Source of the DNA: Cryptomeria japonica
Lineage: Eukaryota > Streptophyta > Pinopsida > Cupressales > Cupressaceae
Reading direction: 5' to 3'
DNA: 64,000 bases
Assembly (NCBI RefSeq): GCF_030272615.1
Contig: NC_081410.1
Location: 111,218,433-111,282,432, forward strand
Of this stretch, positions 35,470 to 46,992 are shown piece by piece (the first letter of the stretch is position 1; each line of letters opens with the position of its first letter). A program made the translations under genes and the position numbers. A model generated the notes under the pieces. That model was not told the DNA's origin. It did not search any database and was given only the letters and a program-made list of their open reading frames with translations.

Positions 35470-37117
35470 ATGCATACATGTGGTGCATCTTTATAGGGGA
35501 GATTCAAAGTCTATCTTTAGTCTCCTAGATCGATGTGGTGGCTACTCTTAGGGGGAGCACTAAAGTTTGTGGTGGCTACTCACTCTCAAGGGGTGCACTA
35601 AATTTTGTGGTTTCCTAATTGCAAGAAAATGTTGTTGAAGAGAGATATCCCTGACAAGGGGAGTTTTTCAGCTATCAAAGATGTACCCGGAAGGGGGAGA
35701 ACTATTTAGAGAGTTGTGGTTTGAAGTGTTGTGCCCTTGTCCTCGATGTCAAATGGGGAGAGAGTTATAGTTGGAGAGTTAGTTGTTGATTAGTGGTGAT
35801 GAGCTGAGATATTAGCTCCTTTTATTCCTATAACTCATAAGTTTTTGTCACGTTTTAATTTGTATAATGGGATGGTAATGATGTATTAAAGTTTGACTAT
35901 ATGCATTTCAGATGTTAACTGAACCCATTAAATCATGTTTTGTCTTTGCCAGTTATTCCTATTGCCATGCCAGTTATTCTTATAGCCATGTTATTTGTCC
36001 TTGTTGCCATACGAATTGTCATAGGCGATATCACGCGTGTGAAACAAATAAGTGTTATGATTAATTAAAATATATATGTATATGCTTGTATGTTCTCTCT
36101 TTTTGATTGCAGGAATAAATGAGATGCTGCGGAGAAGGTTATCCTGTCACGTCGAGAAGGCAGTTTGAGATATTCAAGGGGTGACTAAAAGTTCATATCA
36201 GCGAAGAGGATAATGAGCGTGAGGAACGACAAAGGAGTAGCAGAGCACACAAGACTCATTTATGTCTGACTTTAGTGAGCATCAATCTTGTAATACTGCT
36301 ACACTATATTCTTAGTTGTGGTTTGGTGTAGATCCACGTTTTTAGTGGCTTAACTCCGACTGTTTTCCTTCATGAATGTTATCTACCTCTTCTCATCGGC
36401 GTGATCTTAATTGTAGGAAGTTGTTGTAATTTTCTTTTAAATAAGTGTATCTGCCTCTTCTACGAGGTTAGAAAGAAAAGAAAGAGAGGGACAAAGAGCA
36501 GAAGATTTAGAAATAAAGTTGCAAAGTGTTTTAGTCTTCTTTCATTCTGAATGATGTATCAACTTTTGAAAAGCAATGAATAAAGTTATGTTATTCTAAG
36601 CACTTAGAGTTATTTTGGAAGCTTGGATACACTCATCCAAGGGGGCCCACTTGGTGAGTGATCCTGTGCCTTTGTTAAGTTTACTTTTCCTTTTCTGCCG
36701 CAGTAGACGTCCTGACATTGACTGTTCCTGCAGGCACTGGAAACAGATCCATTAACTGTTCCTGCAACCAAAGCAAACAGAGTAATTCATGTTTGACAGA
36801 TTTGACCTTAGTTAGCATTTCTTTAAGTGAGTTTTATGTTAATGCAAAGTTTTCCTGTAGCCATTCAGTTGTTTTAATTCTTGATTGCTTTTACCAAATA
36901 GATTTTAGTTGCAACAGTAATATAGGATAGCTATCGCAGGAACTTAGTGCATATCCATTTCAAGTAATACGTCCCTGGGTTGACAATCAAATGAACTTCA
37001 GTTATGGAGATAGTAACTTCACAAAGTGAATGTCCAAACTTCGGGTTGAGACTTTAACTGTAGTTATTATTCTTATTGATGGAGCGAACAAGTGGTACAA
37101 GTGTTGCCATCGATGAT
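35470..37117 (+). other. Long 3' untranslated region of Copia C
   Basis: About 1.65 kb between RNase H and the polypurine tract without a credible ORF. It contains a G-rich stretch (35490-35720) with repeated GGTGGCTACTC phrases. The middle (about 35800-37050) looks foreign (different base use, TTTTTGATTGCAG|G acceptor-like site near 36110, an AATAAAG near 36590) and could be another insertion, but I cannot define ends. Confidence 0.4.
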
Positions 37118-37216
37118 AAAGGGGGAGATAGTTGGCAGTTTGCATTATGTTGTCATTGATGTCACACTTGTGTGTATTGATGACAGAGGTGGAATAGGAA
37201 GTTGTGTAGGGGAGAT
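37118..37216 (+). other. Tandemly duplicated polypurine tract / LTR junction
   Basis: AAAGGGGGAGAT followed by AGTTGGCAG... at 37118, and again TGTAGGGGAGAT followed by TGTTAGCAA... at 37205. After each, TTGTCATTGATGTCA recurs. The unit is about 87 bp. I took the second (TG-starting) copy as the LTR start. Confidence 0.6.
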
Positions 37217-38761
37217 TGTTAGCAACGTGTGTTTAGTGTTGTCATTGATGTCAACCAGATATGTGTGGATTGTTGCCTAATATGTAAAAGTTAAAAAATG
37301 AATGTTCAGATGTTATTACGGTGTTTGGTGGTGATATTGAGCAAGTATGTGGTGTTTTCAGAAGGTGACCGTAGTGGAAGATGAAATATGTAGGAAAGAG
37401 TATATAAAGTCTTTATGGAGAATGATCTGCATTCCTCCACTTTTGTAGTTGATAGCTTGCGGTTCTAGATTTAATGTATGTGTTCAATGGATGTTGCAAT
37501 ATTATATTTTCAAGTTCTCAACATTTTGGGTGTTGAAGTTAGTTGTTGCACTTTTTTAATAGCGAGGCTATTTGTCAAGACTGGTCCAAAGAATGCTTTG
37601 CATTGCTCCACTATGTTGATTTGAGTGTTGTGGCTTGGAGGACATGTTCATATTGCTTATGTAGTGTTCCAATTCATAATTTAAGTATTGGTTTACTTTC
37701 CAAGTGAAGTTATGTTGTTTGATGTTATCATTTTTGTCGATCTCTGACTATCTCAATTAGTTCATCTTATTTGGATCATGCTTTTTTGACCTGGATATAC
37801 TTTGGAGGTTGATTTAAGGTGTTGTCATGGGTTTTACTATGGCATGTGAAGATCCACATTAATTAATTTGCCTTGGATAATGTTTTTGAGTCGATTGATT
37901 AACGTGCTTTATGATTTATCTACACAATTTGTTTGATATTGACTTTAGAGGGTATGTTGTTTTGTGTAGTTTGTTGGAATCGACTTAGGAAGATATGATG
38001 TGATGTATTTGGGTCTTCTTTATCTCTTGGAGTGGACCGCATCTAGCGCAATTTCTCATGGTGGCCTACTTTGTGAAAATCATGTTTATGGCCAACCTAG
38101 TTAAGAGTTTTAGTGAATAAGGTGATGTAAATAGATTTATGGATGTGTGGATTTATTGAATGTGACGTGGAAGCATATGTGGGAAGCAGATGCACGTTAA
38201 TACCAATTTTTGATGATCTTTCATGATCATACATTTTAGTGTGACAATGTTTTGAGGCAACAAATGCATGTGATGTGTTTTTCCATGATATTAGTTGCTT
38301 GAATAAAAGGTTGAAGGATAGTTTCATGATCAATAGATTATATTTAATGATTCATCATTCCTCTATTCTTGTCAAAAGATAGTGAGTCCTCTTGCTAGCT
38401 TGTACAGATCTATATCTTGCCACGATCATGCATCTCAATCTGCAAGTCCATTGTATCTTGCCCCAAGGTTGTGCACCTTAGCCTGCAAGTCTAAACTAGG
38501 AGCAGTGAGCTTCCTTGGCTAGGAGCCTAAAACTTTGTATTTAGTTATTCATATAGTGACTTTGATTCTGATTGTGGTTTTTCCCATATTGGGTTTTCCA
38601 TGTAAAAAATTGGTGTTCATGTGTCTAGTACTTGTTGTTTCATCTTTCATTGATTCTTAGTTGGTTAAAGATAATTAATATAAATGTGTTTATGATTGAA
38701 GAAAATTCAAGGATTTGCTCAAGACTGCTCACCCCCTCTCAAACTCGTTGTGTGTTCAACA
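37217..38761 (+). repeat. 3' LTR of Copia C
   Basis: About 1,545 bp, TGTTAGC...TTCAACA. TATATAAAG at about 37396. GTGG...CCAT stem-loop at 38574-38601. The C-rich motif CTCACCCCCTCTCAAA sits about 30 bases from the 3' end. Confidence 0.85.
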
Positions 38762-38823
38762 ATACCATGATGTTAGGACTGCATGTTCATATGTGACATG
38801 TTAGTTAGATGCATTGTGCTACA

Positions 38824-40540
38824 CTAGGATTCCATCCCGCTCGCTAGTTCTAGTTTGCTAGGTACTTCACATAAGGATTGGGAGCTCTTTATACATGAAG
38901 AGCATTGGAGAAGCATTTGCTTCATGGTTGGGTGAAAAAAGAACATGGACCACATTTTCGTCTCACAAAAGTGGATGGAGAGGAGTCCACGATGATTGAG
39001 CTCTTTGCAATTGAAAATTATATTATTGAATTCTTTCCAAATATGCCAAATTACTATTAAGGGGCTAACAAGCCACAAAACATCCTATATGAAATTTCTA
39101 AGTCTTATCTAGTATCAATATAGTTTGAGAATATCATTGGGGATGACTCCATTATAGCTAAGTTTGGTCCATATCCATTCCCAATTATGACTTGTTGGCA
39201 AATTTATTAGGAGACAATTCATATTTTTCTCTTCAGAATTGCGCATAACACAATGTGTGGGCCCTTTAATGCCAATGTTTTGGAGATGATCATTTGTGAG
39301 TATTCTCTTGCACAATGTGGTCCACATGAACTCCCCTACCTTTAGAAGATTCCAACTACTCCAACATTGCTTTGAGGGCTAGTCAATGGCTTCCTCTAAC
39401 ACATTTCTTAATTTGTAGTCAATTTTGATCAAGCAACTCCTAGATTTTGCCTCATCCATATAAGTTTGTCCTTATTTTTGTTGATATAGATTGGTCCTTT
39501 TCCCATCTCAACCTCCAAAGTTTTTTCGATTTTTGGTGGTATCAGAAGATCACCCAATTGCCTCTATTTCTAAGAGGCTTCATTCTTAGTGTTGTTCTAT
39601 TGTAAATAATCATAGATAAGCTGCCATCTTATGCTAGTGACGATGCTCATGTCTATGGCCAAACTAGGTATATTTGAAAGTAGTGGGAGTTTGTTCCATG
39701 AACATGTCTAGAAATGTGTCATTTTCCCATTATTAACTACCCAAGACATATGATCTTTAACGAGGCTTTTGTAGTTTTGCATGAAGTTCCATATATGGGA
39801 ACCACATGGGGGGTTTAGATTGGTCATGACTCAACTGGCATCTTCAAAATCCAAATATTTTTGTTAGATAATTTGACACCATTTTATGTTTTCCCAAGTC
39901 AATTTCTTCCATATGAGTTTAACCCCCATAGTACAATTTAATTTCACTAATTTTCTTAATCCAAATCCCTCAAGCCGTATCCCAACCTAGTAACAAAATG
40001 TGCTTGGTTTATTTGTAACCTTCCCACAAGAACTTCAAAATAGCCTCGATCAATGCCTTAACTTTGCTAGTGATTTGTGTGCTTGACGATTGGTAGATAG
40101 GTATTTCCGACATGACAACTTCAATCATTTGGATTTTCCTAAGAGAGAACCACTTTCCCTTCCACGAAGCAACCTTTAAACTAGTTAATAATCTCTTCCC
40201 ATAAATTTGTTTTGACGACACCTCTAAACAAAGGAAATCTCATATATTGGTCAAGTGATGTCTCCTTATTAAATTTGAGAATGTTGATAATATGTCTTCG
40301 AAGATCAGCGCTAGTGTTGAAGAAAAAATATTTGATTTATTTATATTAATTTCCTAGCATGATGTTGTACTACATTTCTCTAACATATTGTTGATGAGCA
40401 CCACTTCATTGATAATTGATTCCCTAAACAAAAAGCCAACATCAATAAATTTTTGATAGGTAATTTTGGGGAAAATGTTTGCCACATATACCCCTTCTTA
40501 TAGTTCATGATTTACACATTCCTTGATTCCACTTCCAAGT
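38824..40540 (-). pseudogene. LINE reverse transcriptase fragment
   Basis: Minus-strand L1-type remains, truncated at both ends. From the right: a degenerate palm region (about 40290-40420); the block around KRLLTSLKVASWKGKW and MIEVVMSEIPIYQ (40221-40009), typical after the palm; and a zinc-knuckle-type segment with LTNDHLQNIGIKGPTHCVMRN (about 39310-39240). The last block, WHIWKEFNNIIF (about 39040), usually precedes RNase H. No RNase H or third ORF is left. It runs up to the 3' LTR of Copia C. Confidence 0.75.
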
Positions 40541-40685
40541 GATTCAAACATTAAAAAACCATAAGGGTTGCCATTTACTAACACGAGCAATCTTGAACTT
40601 GATATACATGCATAAATCCAACACAATTAATCATGTTGGAAGCCAAATTTCTTTAGAATGCATATTAGAAACCTCCAATTTACCT

Positions 40686-41358
40686 TATCGTATGCGTGCA
40701 TCATTACTATCCAGGAGCGAGAACAATAACCATAGTTAAGTCACATACGAAGACAATAAAAAATCAAAATTCTGTACCGTTTAAGATTTGTGAATGCATG
40801 AAGTTAGCTATAACTACTACTGATACCCTTCCCTAGGAACATATTCTATCGTATGCGTGCATCATTACTACAGTCTAAAAGAGAGAACAATAACCATAGC
40901 TAAGTCATATACGAAAACAATAAAAAATCAAGACCAATAACCATAGCTAAGTCGCATCCAAAAACAATAAAAAATCAAAATTCTGTACCGTTTAAGATTT
41001 GTGAATGCGTGAAATTAACTTAACTACTACTAATACCCTTCCCTAGGGACATATTCTATCGTATGCGTGCATCATTACTACAGTCTATAAGAGAGAACAA
41101 TAACCATAGCTAAGTCACATACGAAAACAATAAAAAATCAAAATTCTGTATCGTTTAAGATTTGTGAATGCATGAACCCTTCCCTAGAGACATATTCTAT
41201 CGTATGCGTGCATCATTACTACAATCTAAAAAAGAGAACAATAACTATAGCTAAGTCACATACGAAAACAATAAAAATCGAAATTCTATACTGTTTAAGA
41301 TTTGTGTATGTGTGAAATTAGCTTAACTACTACCCATACCCTTCCGTAAGGACATATT
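40686..41358. repeat. Tandem repeat of about 160 bp, four units
   Basis: Units begin with TATCGTATGCGTGCATCA at 40686, 40847, 41057 and 41198 (spacing 161, 210 and 141). They contain GAGAACAATAACCATAGC, CATACGAAAACAATAAAAA, TTCTGTACCGTTTAAGA and CCCTTCCCTAG. The 210-bp unit carries an internal partial duplication and the 141-bp unit a deletion. It ends about 0.86 kb before the host gene start codon. Confidence 0.85.
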
Positions 41359-42218
41359 TTAGGTTAATGCTTTACTCTTTAATTCCGTAATTATGCATTT
41401 CCTAAATTAGATGTATTTTAACGCGTATGAAATTCGCCGAAGCTGACGGAACACAATTTTGTCGTTTAGGCCATCCGTTTATTCTCGAAACACTTAACTT
41501 GCGCGCCAAGTAAAGTCGGTTCACTAACTCAGAGTTTCTACACCCGTGGTGAGTTTTCTTAACCCGTAGTTAATGTCAATGGTTAAGCTGTTGTACACGT
41601 CACCCACCACTTTGTTTCTTCCTCCATTGGATAAACACACCACACATGCGAGCAAAAGCACAATCTTTAGTGCTACTTAATGTCCCGTCGTTCGCCACGT
41701 CATCGATCCGTGTCTCAACGAATCCGACGGTCCAGATGATCTAGATAGCCGTGCACGTCATCGATCTGTGGCTGGACCGATCCAACGGTGCAGATGATTT
41801 TGAGAGGCTAATGGGGTGTGCATGCATAGAAAGTAGAGGGCGTCTGCATGTTGTTGAAAAGAGGGGGTATAACTGCTAGCGGTTACATTTTGGGAGTCGC
41901 ATGTGATTGCTATGGAGTTTGCGGTTGGGTGAACCAAAGGAAGAAGAAACCTAGTTTTATGAAGAGGACGAAACGGCCGTCGAAGCACGCATATCTTCTC
42001 AAGGAGGAGGAACGATTGAGGATTTAAGGATTTTGAGCTCGGATGCGGCTCTTAGACGCTCTGGTTCGCACTCCTTTGAATTTGTTGTCTCGATACCTGC
42101 AGTTTGAGTATTGCAGATCGCAGTTTGGCCAACATTTTGTGGGTTTTTGTTCTGCTGTTGAAATCTATTGGGGTTTGAGTAAAGAGTAGGCTCTCAGAGA
42201 TTAGGGCTTTGATTTGAG
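41359..42218 (+). promoter_or_regulatory. Promoter and 5' UTR region of the ANP32-like gene
   Basis: GC content rises sharply relative to the repeats. Two imperfect direct repeats (about 41696-41740 and 41754-41798) each contain CACGTCATCGATC, with the bZIP-type core ACGTCA, then CCGACGGTCCAGATGAT or CCAACGGTGCAGATGAT. A reverse CCAAT (ATTGG) lies at about 41626. AAAGCCCTAA in reverse (TTAGGGCTTT, 42201-42210) is one base off the plant telo-box and sits just upstream of the ATG. No convincing TATA box seen; start site not determined. Confidence 0.45.
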
Positions 42219-45200
42219 ATGGATGAAGTGTGGGAAAGGGCAGTCGAGGCAGCTTTGGACGGACAGGAAGATTCATCTGCAGCTCGCAGCTTAACTTTGG
42301 ATGGAGCAGTTAAGTGTATCCATGGACGACTTCCGCCCCCTTCTCTGCTTGAAAAATTTCAGCAATTGAGGCAACTATCTATCGCAAGCGTCGGTGTTTC
42401 TTCGCTTGCCGATTTTCCCCGCCTGAAGCATCTGGAGAAGCTTATTTTAAGCGACAATCGCATAGCCGGGGGATTGGAGTTTCTGGTGCAGGCAGGCCTC
42501 GAGTCGCTTCGAGACCTTGACCTATCAAACAATAAAATTCAGTTTATTGAAGACCTTGAGCCTTTGGCGCAGTTAAAGCTTGTTTCGCTGGACCTTTATG
42601 AGTGTCCTGTAACCAGAGCCGCGGATTATAGAGCTAGGGTTTTTGGATTGATTAAGACTTTGAAGTATTTGGACAAGACCGATGCTGAGGAAAATGAGCG
42701 GCCTGAATCTGATGAGGAAGAGGAGGACGAAGAGGATGATGACGATGGAGGTAGCGGAGAGGTGGAAGGGGAGGGGCTTAAGGCGGGCGTAGGGCCGCCA
42801 GAGGAGGAAGAGGACGATGACAGTGAAGAGAGCGACGAGGACGAAGAAGAAACTGTCAGATTCGCTTTAAATAATAACAATCTTACTCATGCGAGGACTA
42901 ATGGGATTAGTTTCGGAGGTTCCGGGATCGATTCTCGCGGAAATGACGAAGATGATGAAGAGGACACATCGTCTGAAGAGGAGGATGTCGAGGATGAAGA
43001 GGAGGATGCCGCTCGGTTTCGACAGTCGGCTATGGTTGCCAAGGCGGCGAATTTTGGGGCCCAAGTCCATGAAGTGAGCTCTTCTGACGATGATGATGTC
43101 GAAGATGAGGATGAGGAGGAAGATGTGGAGAATGTGCAGGAAGTGCAGGATGTGGAAGAGAGTGATGATGACGATGATGAGGATGACGAAGATGAGGATG
43201 AGGATGTGGAGGAAGTGGACCTCGACGAAGACGAGGACGACGACAGTAAGCGTTTTAGCAGCGGACAGGTCGTGACAGGGAATGAAGTAGAGGTTCATGA
43301 AATTGACGAGGAGGATGAAAATGGGGAATTGGGTGAGGAAGATGATGATGCGGAGGAAGAGGTTGAGTACGAGGAAGAGGAGGTTGATGAAGAGGTAGGG
43401 TTGGGAGATTGCATGTTATTTTAGCGCTTTTCGTTACACATTAACGTATTTGAGTGTGCTAGGCTTACTTTTGCTGTTGATTTGAATTTCGTTTTTTACG
43501 AAATATAGGATTTGATGTATGCTTCTCTGTTAAAACTGCAATTTCTTCTGAGATTTTCGCGGGCGTTTGTTTTGTTCTATGCTAGGATTTTCATTGAATG
43601 GTGTGTTTCTCTATGATTTGTTAGGGTTATGATTGAACAGTTTGGGTGTCCTTGCTGTAAGAGGTTCTGTTTGTACTGGTATATAGCTCATCTGTCTCAT
43701 TTTAAAGATATAATCATGTTTGTCCTTTTGGCTTGTTCGGTGTTACAGTTTATTGTTTCAATAAGAAAACATAAAAAAGCGTGGGATCTTTTGTCTGATT
43801 TTAAGGGGCCTGTTCTGAGAGACTGAATCTTGGATTCCGTTTATGTGGATGTTTTTATCCCTTCGCTTTTCTGGTATTTGGGTGGGTCAGACTGGGTCTG
43901 GAGTATATTATGAAATCCTGACGTAGGGGTCTTGAAGTCATATAGATCTGTCACCTGTAAGCCAAAAACCCTCGTCTCGTTTGGCAATTTTAGGCGTTTT
44001 CTTTAAGTTTTTGAGAGATTTTGTGGAAGAATATTCTGTTAGTAAGTATTTTTGTTATAAAGGGTTAATTCTTATCTCAGGGGCTTGCAAGATAGCATGA
44101 AAATGCTGTTTTGACTTTTTATTTGGCTGAAAGGAGTCCTTTAATTGCTTTATTTGTTCATGAAATTCGAAGGGTTGCTTTATACGTTGTGATCAATATT
44201 TGATCTGTTTAATTTCTCTCTTCCGTGAATTTTATATTGAATTTTTGGCATGCCATTTTAAATCTTAAACTCGAAGTTATGATAAGGCCATTTACTCGGC
44301 CTTTTAAGTGGGCCCTGAATGGTGCTGCTGCCGACGTGTGCGGTTTTGATAAACAGCTTTCCTAGATAGTTTGTCTTCGTTATAGAAATGGCGTGGCGAT
44401 TCAAGCTTTTTAATATTTCAGTTTTATTTCATAAAAAGAGGCTGGGTTTCGTTAGAGTATAGATAGGTTTGGCAGCTGATGCTTATTGGGCCGGCTTTTA
44501 TCATGGTGGGGAAGAAAACTCACTATCCTGTTCAAAACGGAGGTGCTTCTAACAAAGTGTGGCTAATTACACTTTTGACGGGTTGGACAGTGGGCATCTA
44601 GGGCAGGTTTGTTTATAGGTGTTTAGTGTAGGCTAGTTAGGTCAGAATCCTCAAAGTTGGCCATTACTCTGTAAAACTTTTGTGATGTTTATATAAAGAT
44701 GTTAAGTTTCCACAGTCCATGTACATGAGTATTGAAAACTCCGCAGTCAAATTTAGAAGCTTTCAATACTCATGTTTTTATTTGTTTTTTCCCCTTCTTA
44801 ACTGCTCTACTTTTTTTCTCCGGTGCAAATCCTTGAGGGTTTAACCTGCCTAGGGTCTGAATCTTGTTTGTTGGAATGGTGATGACTTTCTATACAGTTT
44901 TTGATAGGGACTATCCTGATGTAGTCACCGGTGAATGTATCCTTATAGGAGGGTAGTTGTGTTCATGCTCTACATTGTTTTTCTAGATGGAAATTATTTA
45001 AGTATGTGGCGAAGATCTTCATTCAAGGATAAGATCTCGAGATAGGACAGGTTTGTGCTCAAAATACAATGTGCTGCAGCCTACAGTATGGGTAATCTTC
45101 TCAAATTTGTGTCTGGTCTTTGTAATTAATGTGATGCAGTTTTGTTTGGTCTCATTTAACATTGTGTCATCTTTCTATACCTATTTGGAAAAGTGTTTTT

Positions 45201-45926
45201 GTTTTATAAAAGTAATTCAGATATGTTCATAAAGTGCTGTACAAAAAGTACCGTTTTATGAATGCAATTGGAACGGAAAAATTCAAATATTTAAAATTTC
45301 AGCTGTCTGTATTTTATGATTTGTTTTATTGATTTTTATTTATCTTTTCATTTTTAGCTAGTTGGATGGTGTCATTGTATTTTGCACCAGCCTATTTGTT
45401 TGAACTGCATTCTAAAGATAGGCTGTTCGGGTTCCATAGGCTGTTTGGCGTTGTGGACGTTATTAAAAGCATGCATTCATTCATTCAAGAGTTATTAGTG
45501 CCTATGATTTTGTTCATTATTGCGCTCCTCATTTTGGAATCTCTCATTATTGGCAGTTGTCATTCTAATTTTGCTCTTTATGTCAAACATCTTATCTGAG
45601 GTTGACTGGCGTAATTGTTTTTAGAATGATTATGTGCAGGAAATTTGATGTATACTTATTAATTGAATCTTTGACGTGCTTATTAGGAAGAGGATTATGG
45701 TACAGAGTATCTTATTCAGCCAGTGAAACTAGCAGAGGATGAAGAAGAAGCCAGTGACTTTGAACCAGGCCTTGAAAATGGGGAAGATGAAGATGATGAT
45801 GAGGATGATGATTTGGAAGAAGATGATGAACAGGAGCAGAAACAAGCAACAACATCAAAGAGAAAGAGAGATGAATCTGATGAAACAGATGATAGTGATG
45901 ATGATGAGAGACCAAACAAGCGTTAG
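42219..45926 (+). CDS. ANP32: Acidic leucine-rich nuclear phosphoprotein 32-like protein (exons 42219-43394, 45687-45926)
   Basis: Two coding exons joined in phase 0 (GAAGAG|GTAGGG donor, TTATTAG|GAAGAG acceptor) give 471 residues. Residues 50-132 hold leucine-rich repeats (LRQLSIASVGVSSL, LEKLILSDNRIAGG, LRDLDLSNNKIQFI, LVSLDLYECPVTR). A C-terminal LRR cap, YRARVFGLIKTLKYLD, covers about 137-151. From about 160 on the protein is a long Asp/Glu tail with a few Ser/Asn breaks, ending in exon 2 with KRKR (450-453) and PNKR, a likely nuclear signal. ANP32 proteins bind histones and act in chromatin regulation and phosphatase inhibition in the nucleus; the plant protein's exact role is less known. 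Length is close to the plant family (about 450). The start ATG is the first in frame and lies directly before the LRR region. No inactivating change seen; this is the only clear host gene here. Confidence 0.9.
43395..45686 (+). other. Intron of the ANP32-like gene
   Basis: 2,292 bp, GT...AG. T-rich throughout, no ORF of note, no recognised insertion. The exon 1 frame runs on into the intron for nine codons before a stop at 43422, so unspliced RNA would lack the basic C-terminus. Confidence 0.85.
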
Positions 45927-46760
45927 TCCATTGCTGTTGTATTCTTGTGCACCGGTATCTAGCTTTCGCCTCGTTCTTGGCCAGGAATGGATTTGGCCTG
46001 GATGCGTAGATGGTGGTCTCCTTGCTGTAAACATGTTATCTTATACAGAAAGTGCATTCAATTTTTTACTTTGTAACAAATGTAAAATTCAGCACAGCAC
46101 GTTAGCCATGGAGGAAATTTGGCTTGGTGGGTTGCCTGTTTCATCTTTTTTGTGACATGTTACTTTGGCTAATATTTACCCTCTTATACTATTTACATTT
46201 GTTTGACATTGACTACTATCTGAATCAGTAAATGTCTTGTGATGGTGGGCGGGGGTTCCTTATCTTTATTTGTTTGGGGATCTTATCTTTATTTGTTTAG
46301 TACATCTTTCTAAGTAGGCTTTAAAAAGTGCAGTTTGTTTAAATATAGTCTTTGACGCGCTTCCTTAAATTGCCTTTTATGGTAGCTCTGCAACTATTAG
46401 GAGACTTCTGTCTTGATGTCCCTGGGATTTAGTGTAGCTTTTTCCTAGACGATTCTCCGTAAGTTATTGACATGTAATTCAGTAGGCTAGATGCTATCTA
46501 GTCTGACGGTGACGAATCATTCGCAAATTGCTAAACATGTAAGGTGCAGATTCATTCCAGAAATTTTGGAGTTGCATGTATACCGTACCATAATTTTGAC
46601 AGCAAGTTTGCGCCATTTTAGGCAAATTTTAAATGATTGGGTATGCATGTCAGTCACTTTCTCTTAACACCTCGGGGGGATTGACTCGGAGGTTTGCTGC
46701 TTTGCTCCCTGAATTTGAATTTTGTACCATTAACAATGCATAGGGTTGACTAAATTTTCT
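45927..46760 (+). other. 3' UTR and downstream flank of the ANP32-like gene
   Basis: T-rich non-coding sequence. The 3' end is uncertain; there is no canonical AATAAA in the first 800 bases (the first strong one I noted is at 47085-47090). Confidence 0.4.
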
Positions 46761-46992
46761 GGTTTTTTTGTGTTTTTAAGGTGTTGAATGTTGTATGGCG
46801 AGATAGCTTTTCATTGATCCAGTGGTGCTTGAGATATCTGGGAGTATCTTTTTCTTGAGTCATCTTGACTGGTTCCTGGTTTTTTGTGTTTTCAAGGTGT
46901 TGAATGTTGTATGGCGAGATGGCTTTTCATTGATTCAGTGCTGCTTGAGATATCTGGGAGTATCTTTTTCTTGCGTAATCTTCGACTGGTTG
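46761..46992. repeat. 116-bp tandem duplication
   Basis: Two copies of a unit containing GTGTTGAATGTTGTATGGCG (46781 and 46897) and GAGATATCTGGGAGTATC, few mismatches between them. Probably in the transcribed 3' region of the host gene. Confidence 0.85.

Larger units (their letters stand above)
29419..38761 (+). mobile_element. Copia LTR retrotransposon C with a SINE insertion
   Basis: Plus-strand element: truncated 5' LTR (29419-30733), primer site (30736-30747), gag, protease, integrase, reverse transcriptase, RNase H (to 35469), a long 3' untranslated region, a duplicated polypurine tract (37118-37216), and a 3' LTR (37217-38761). No target duplication can be read because the 5' end is lost. 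Frequent stops and frame changes: old and dead. Confidence 0.88.

Noticed and set aside
40686-41358. Possible CRISPR array
   Set aside because: Repeats of about 160 bp with no short unique spacers, in a plant nuclear context; an ordinary tandem repeat.
42626-43298. Long antisense and shifted frames across ANP32 exon 1 (Ser-rich and Ile/Val/His-rich proteins)
   Set aside because: They are produced by the repetitive GAG/GAT codons of the acidic tail read in other frames; no start context or family match.
45712-46155. Alternative frames over ANP32 exon 2 (His/Ser-rich minus-strand, Met/Arg-rich plus-strand)
   Set aside because: Mirror images of the acidic coding sequence; the spliced in-frame reading explains the region.
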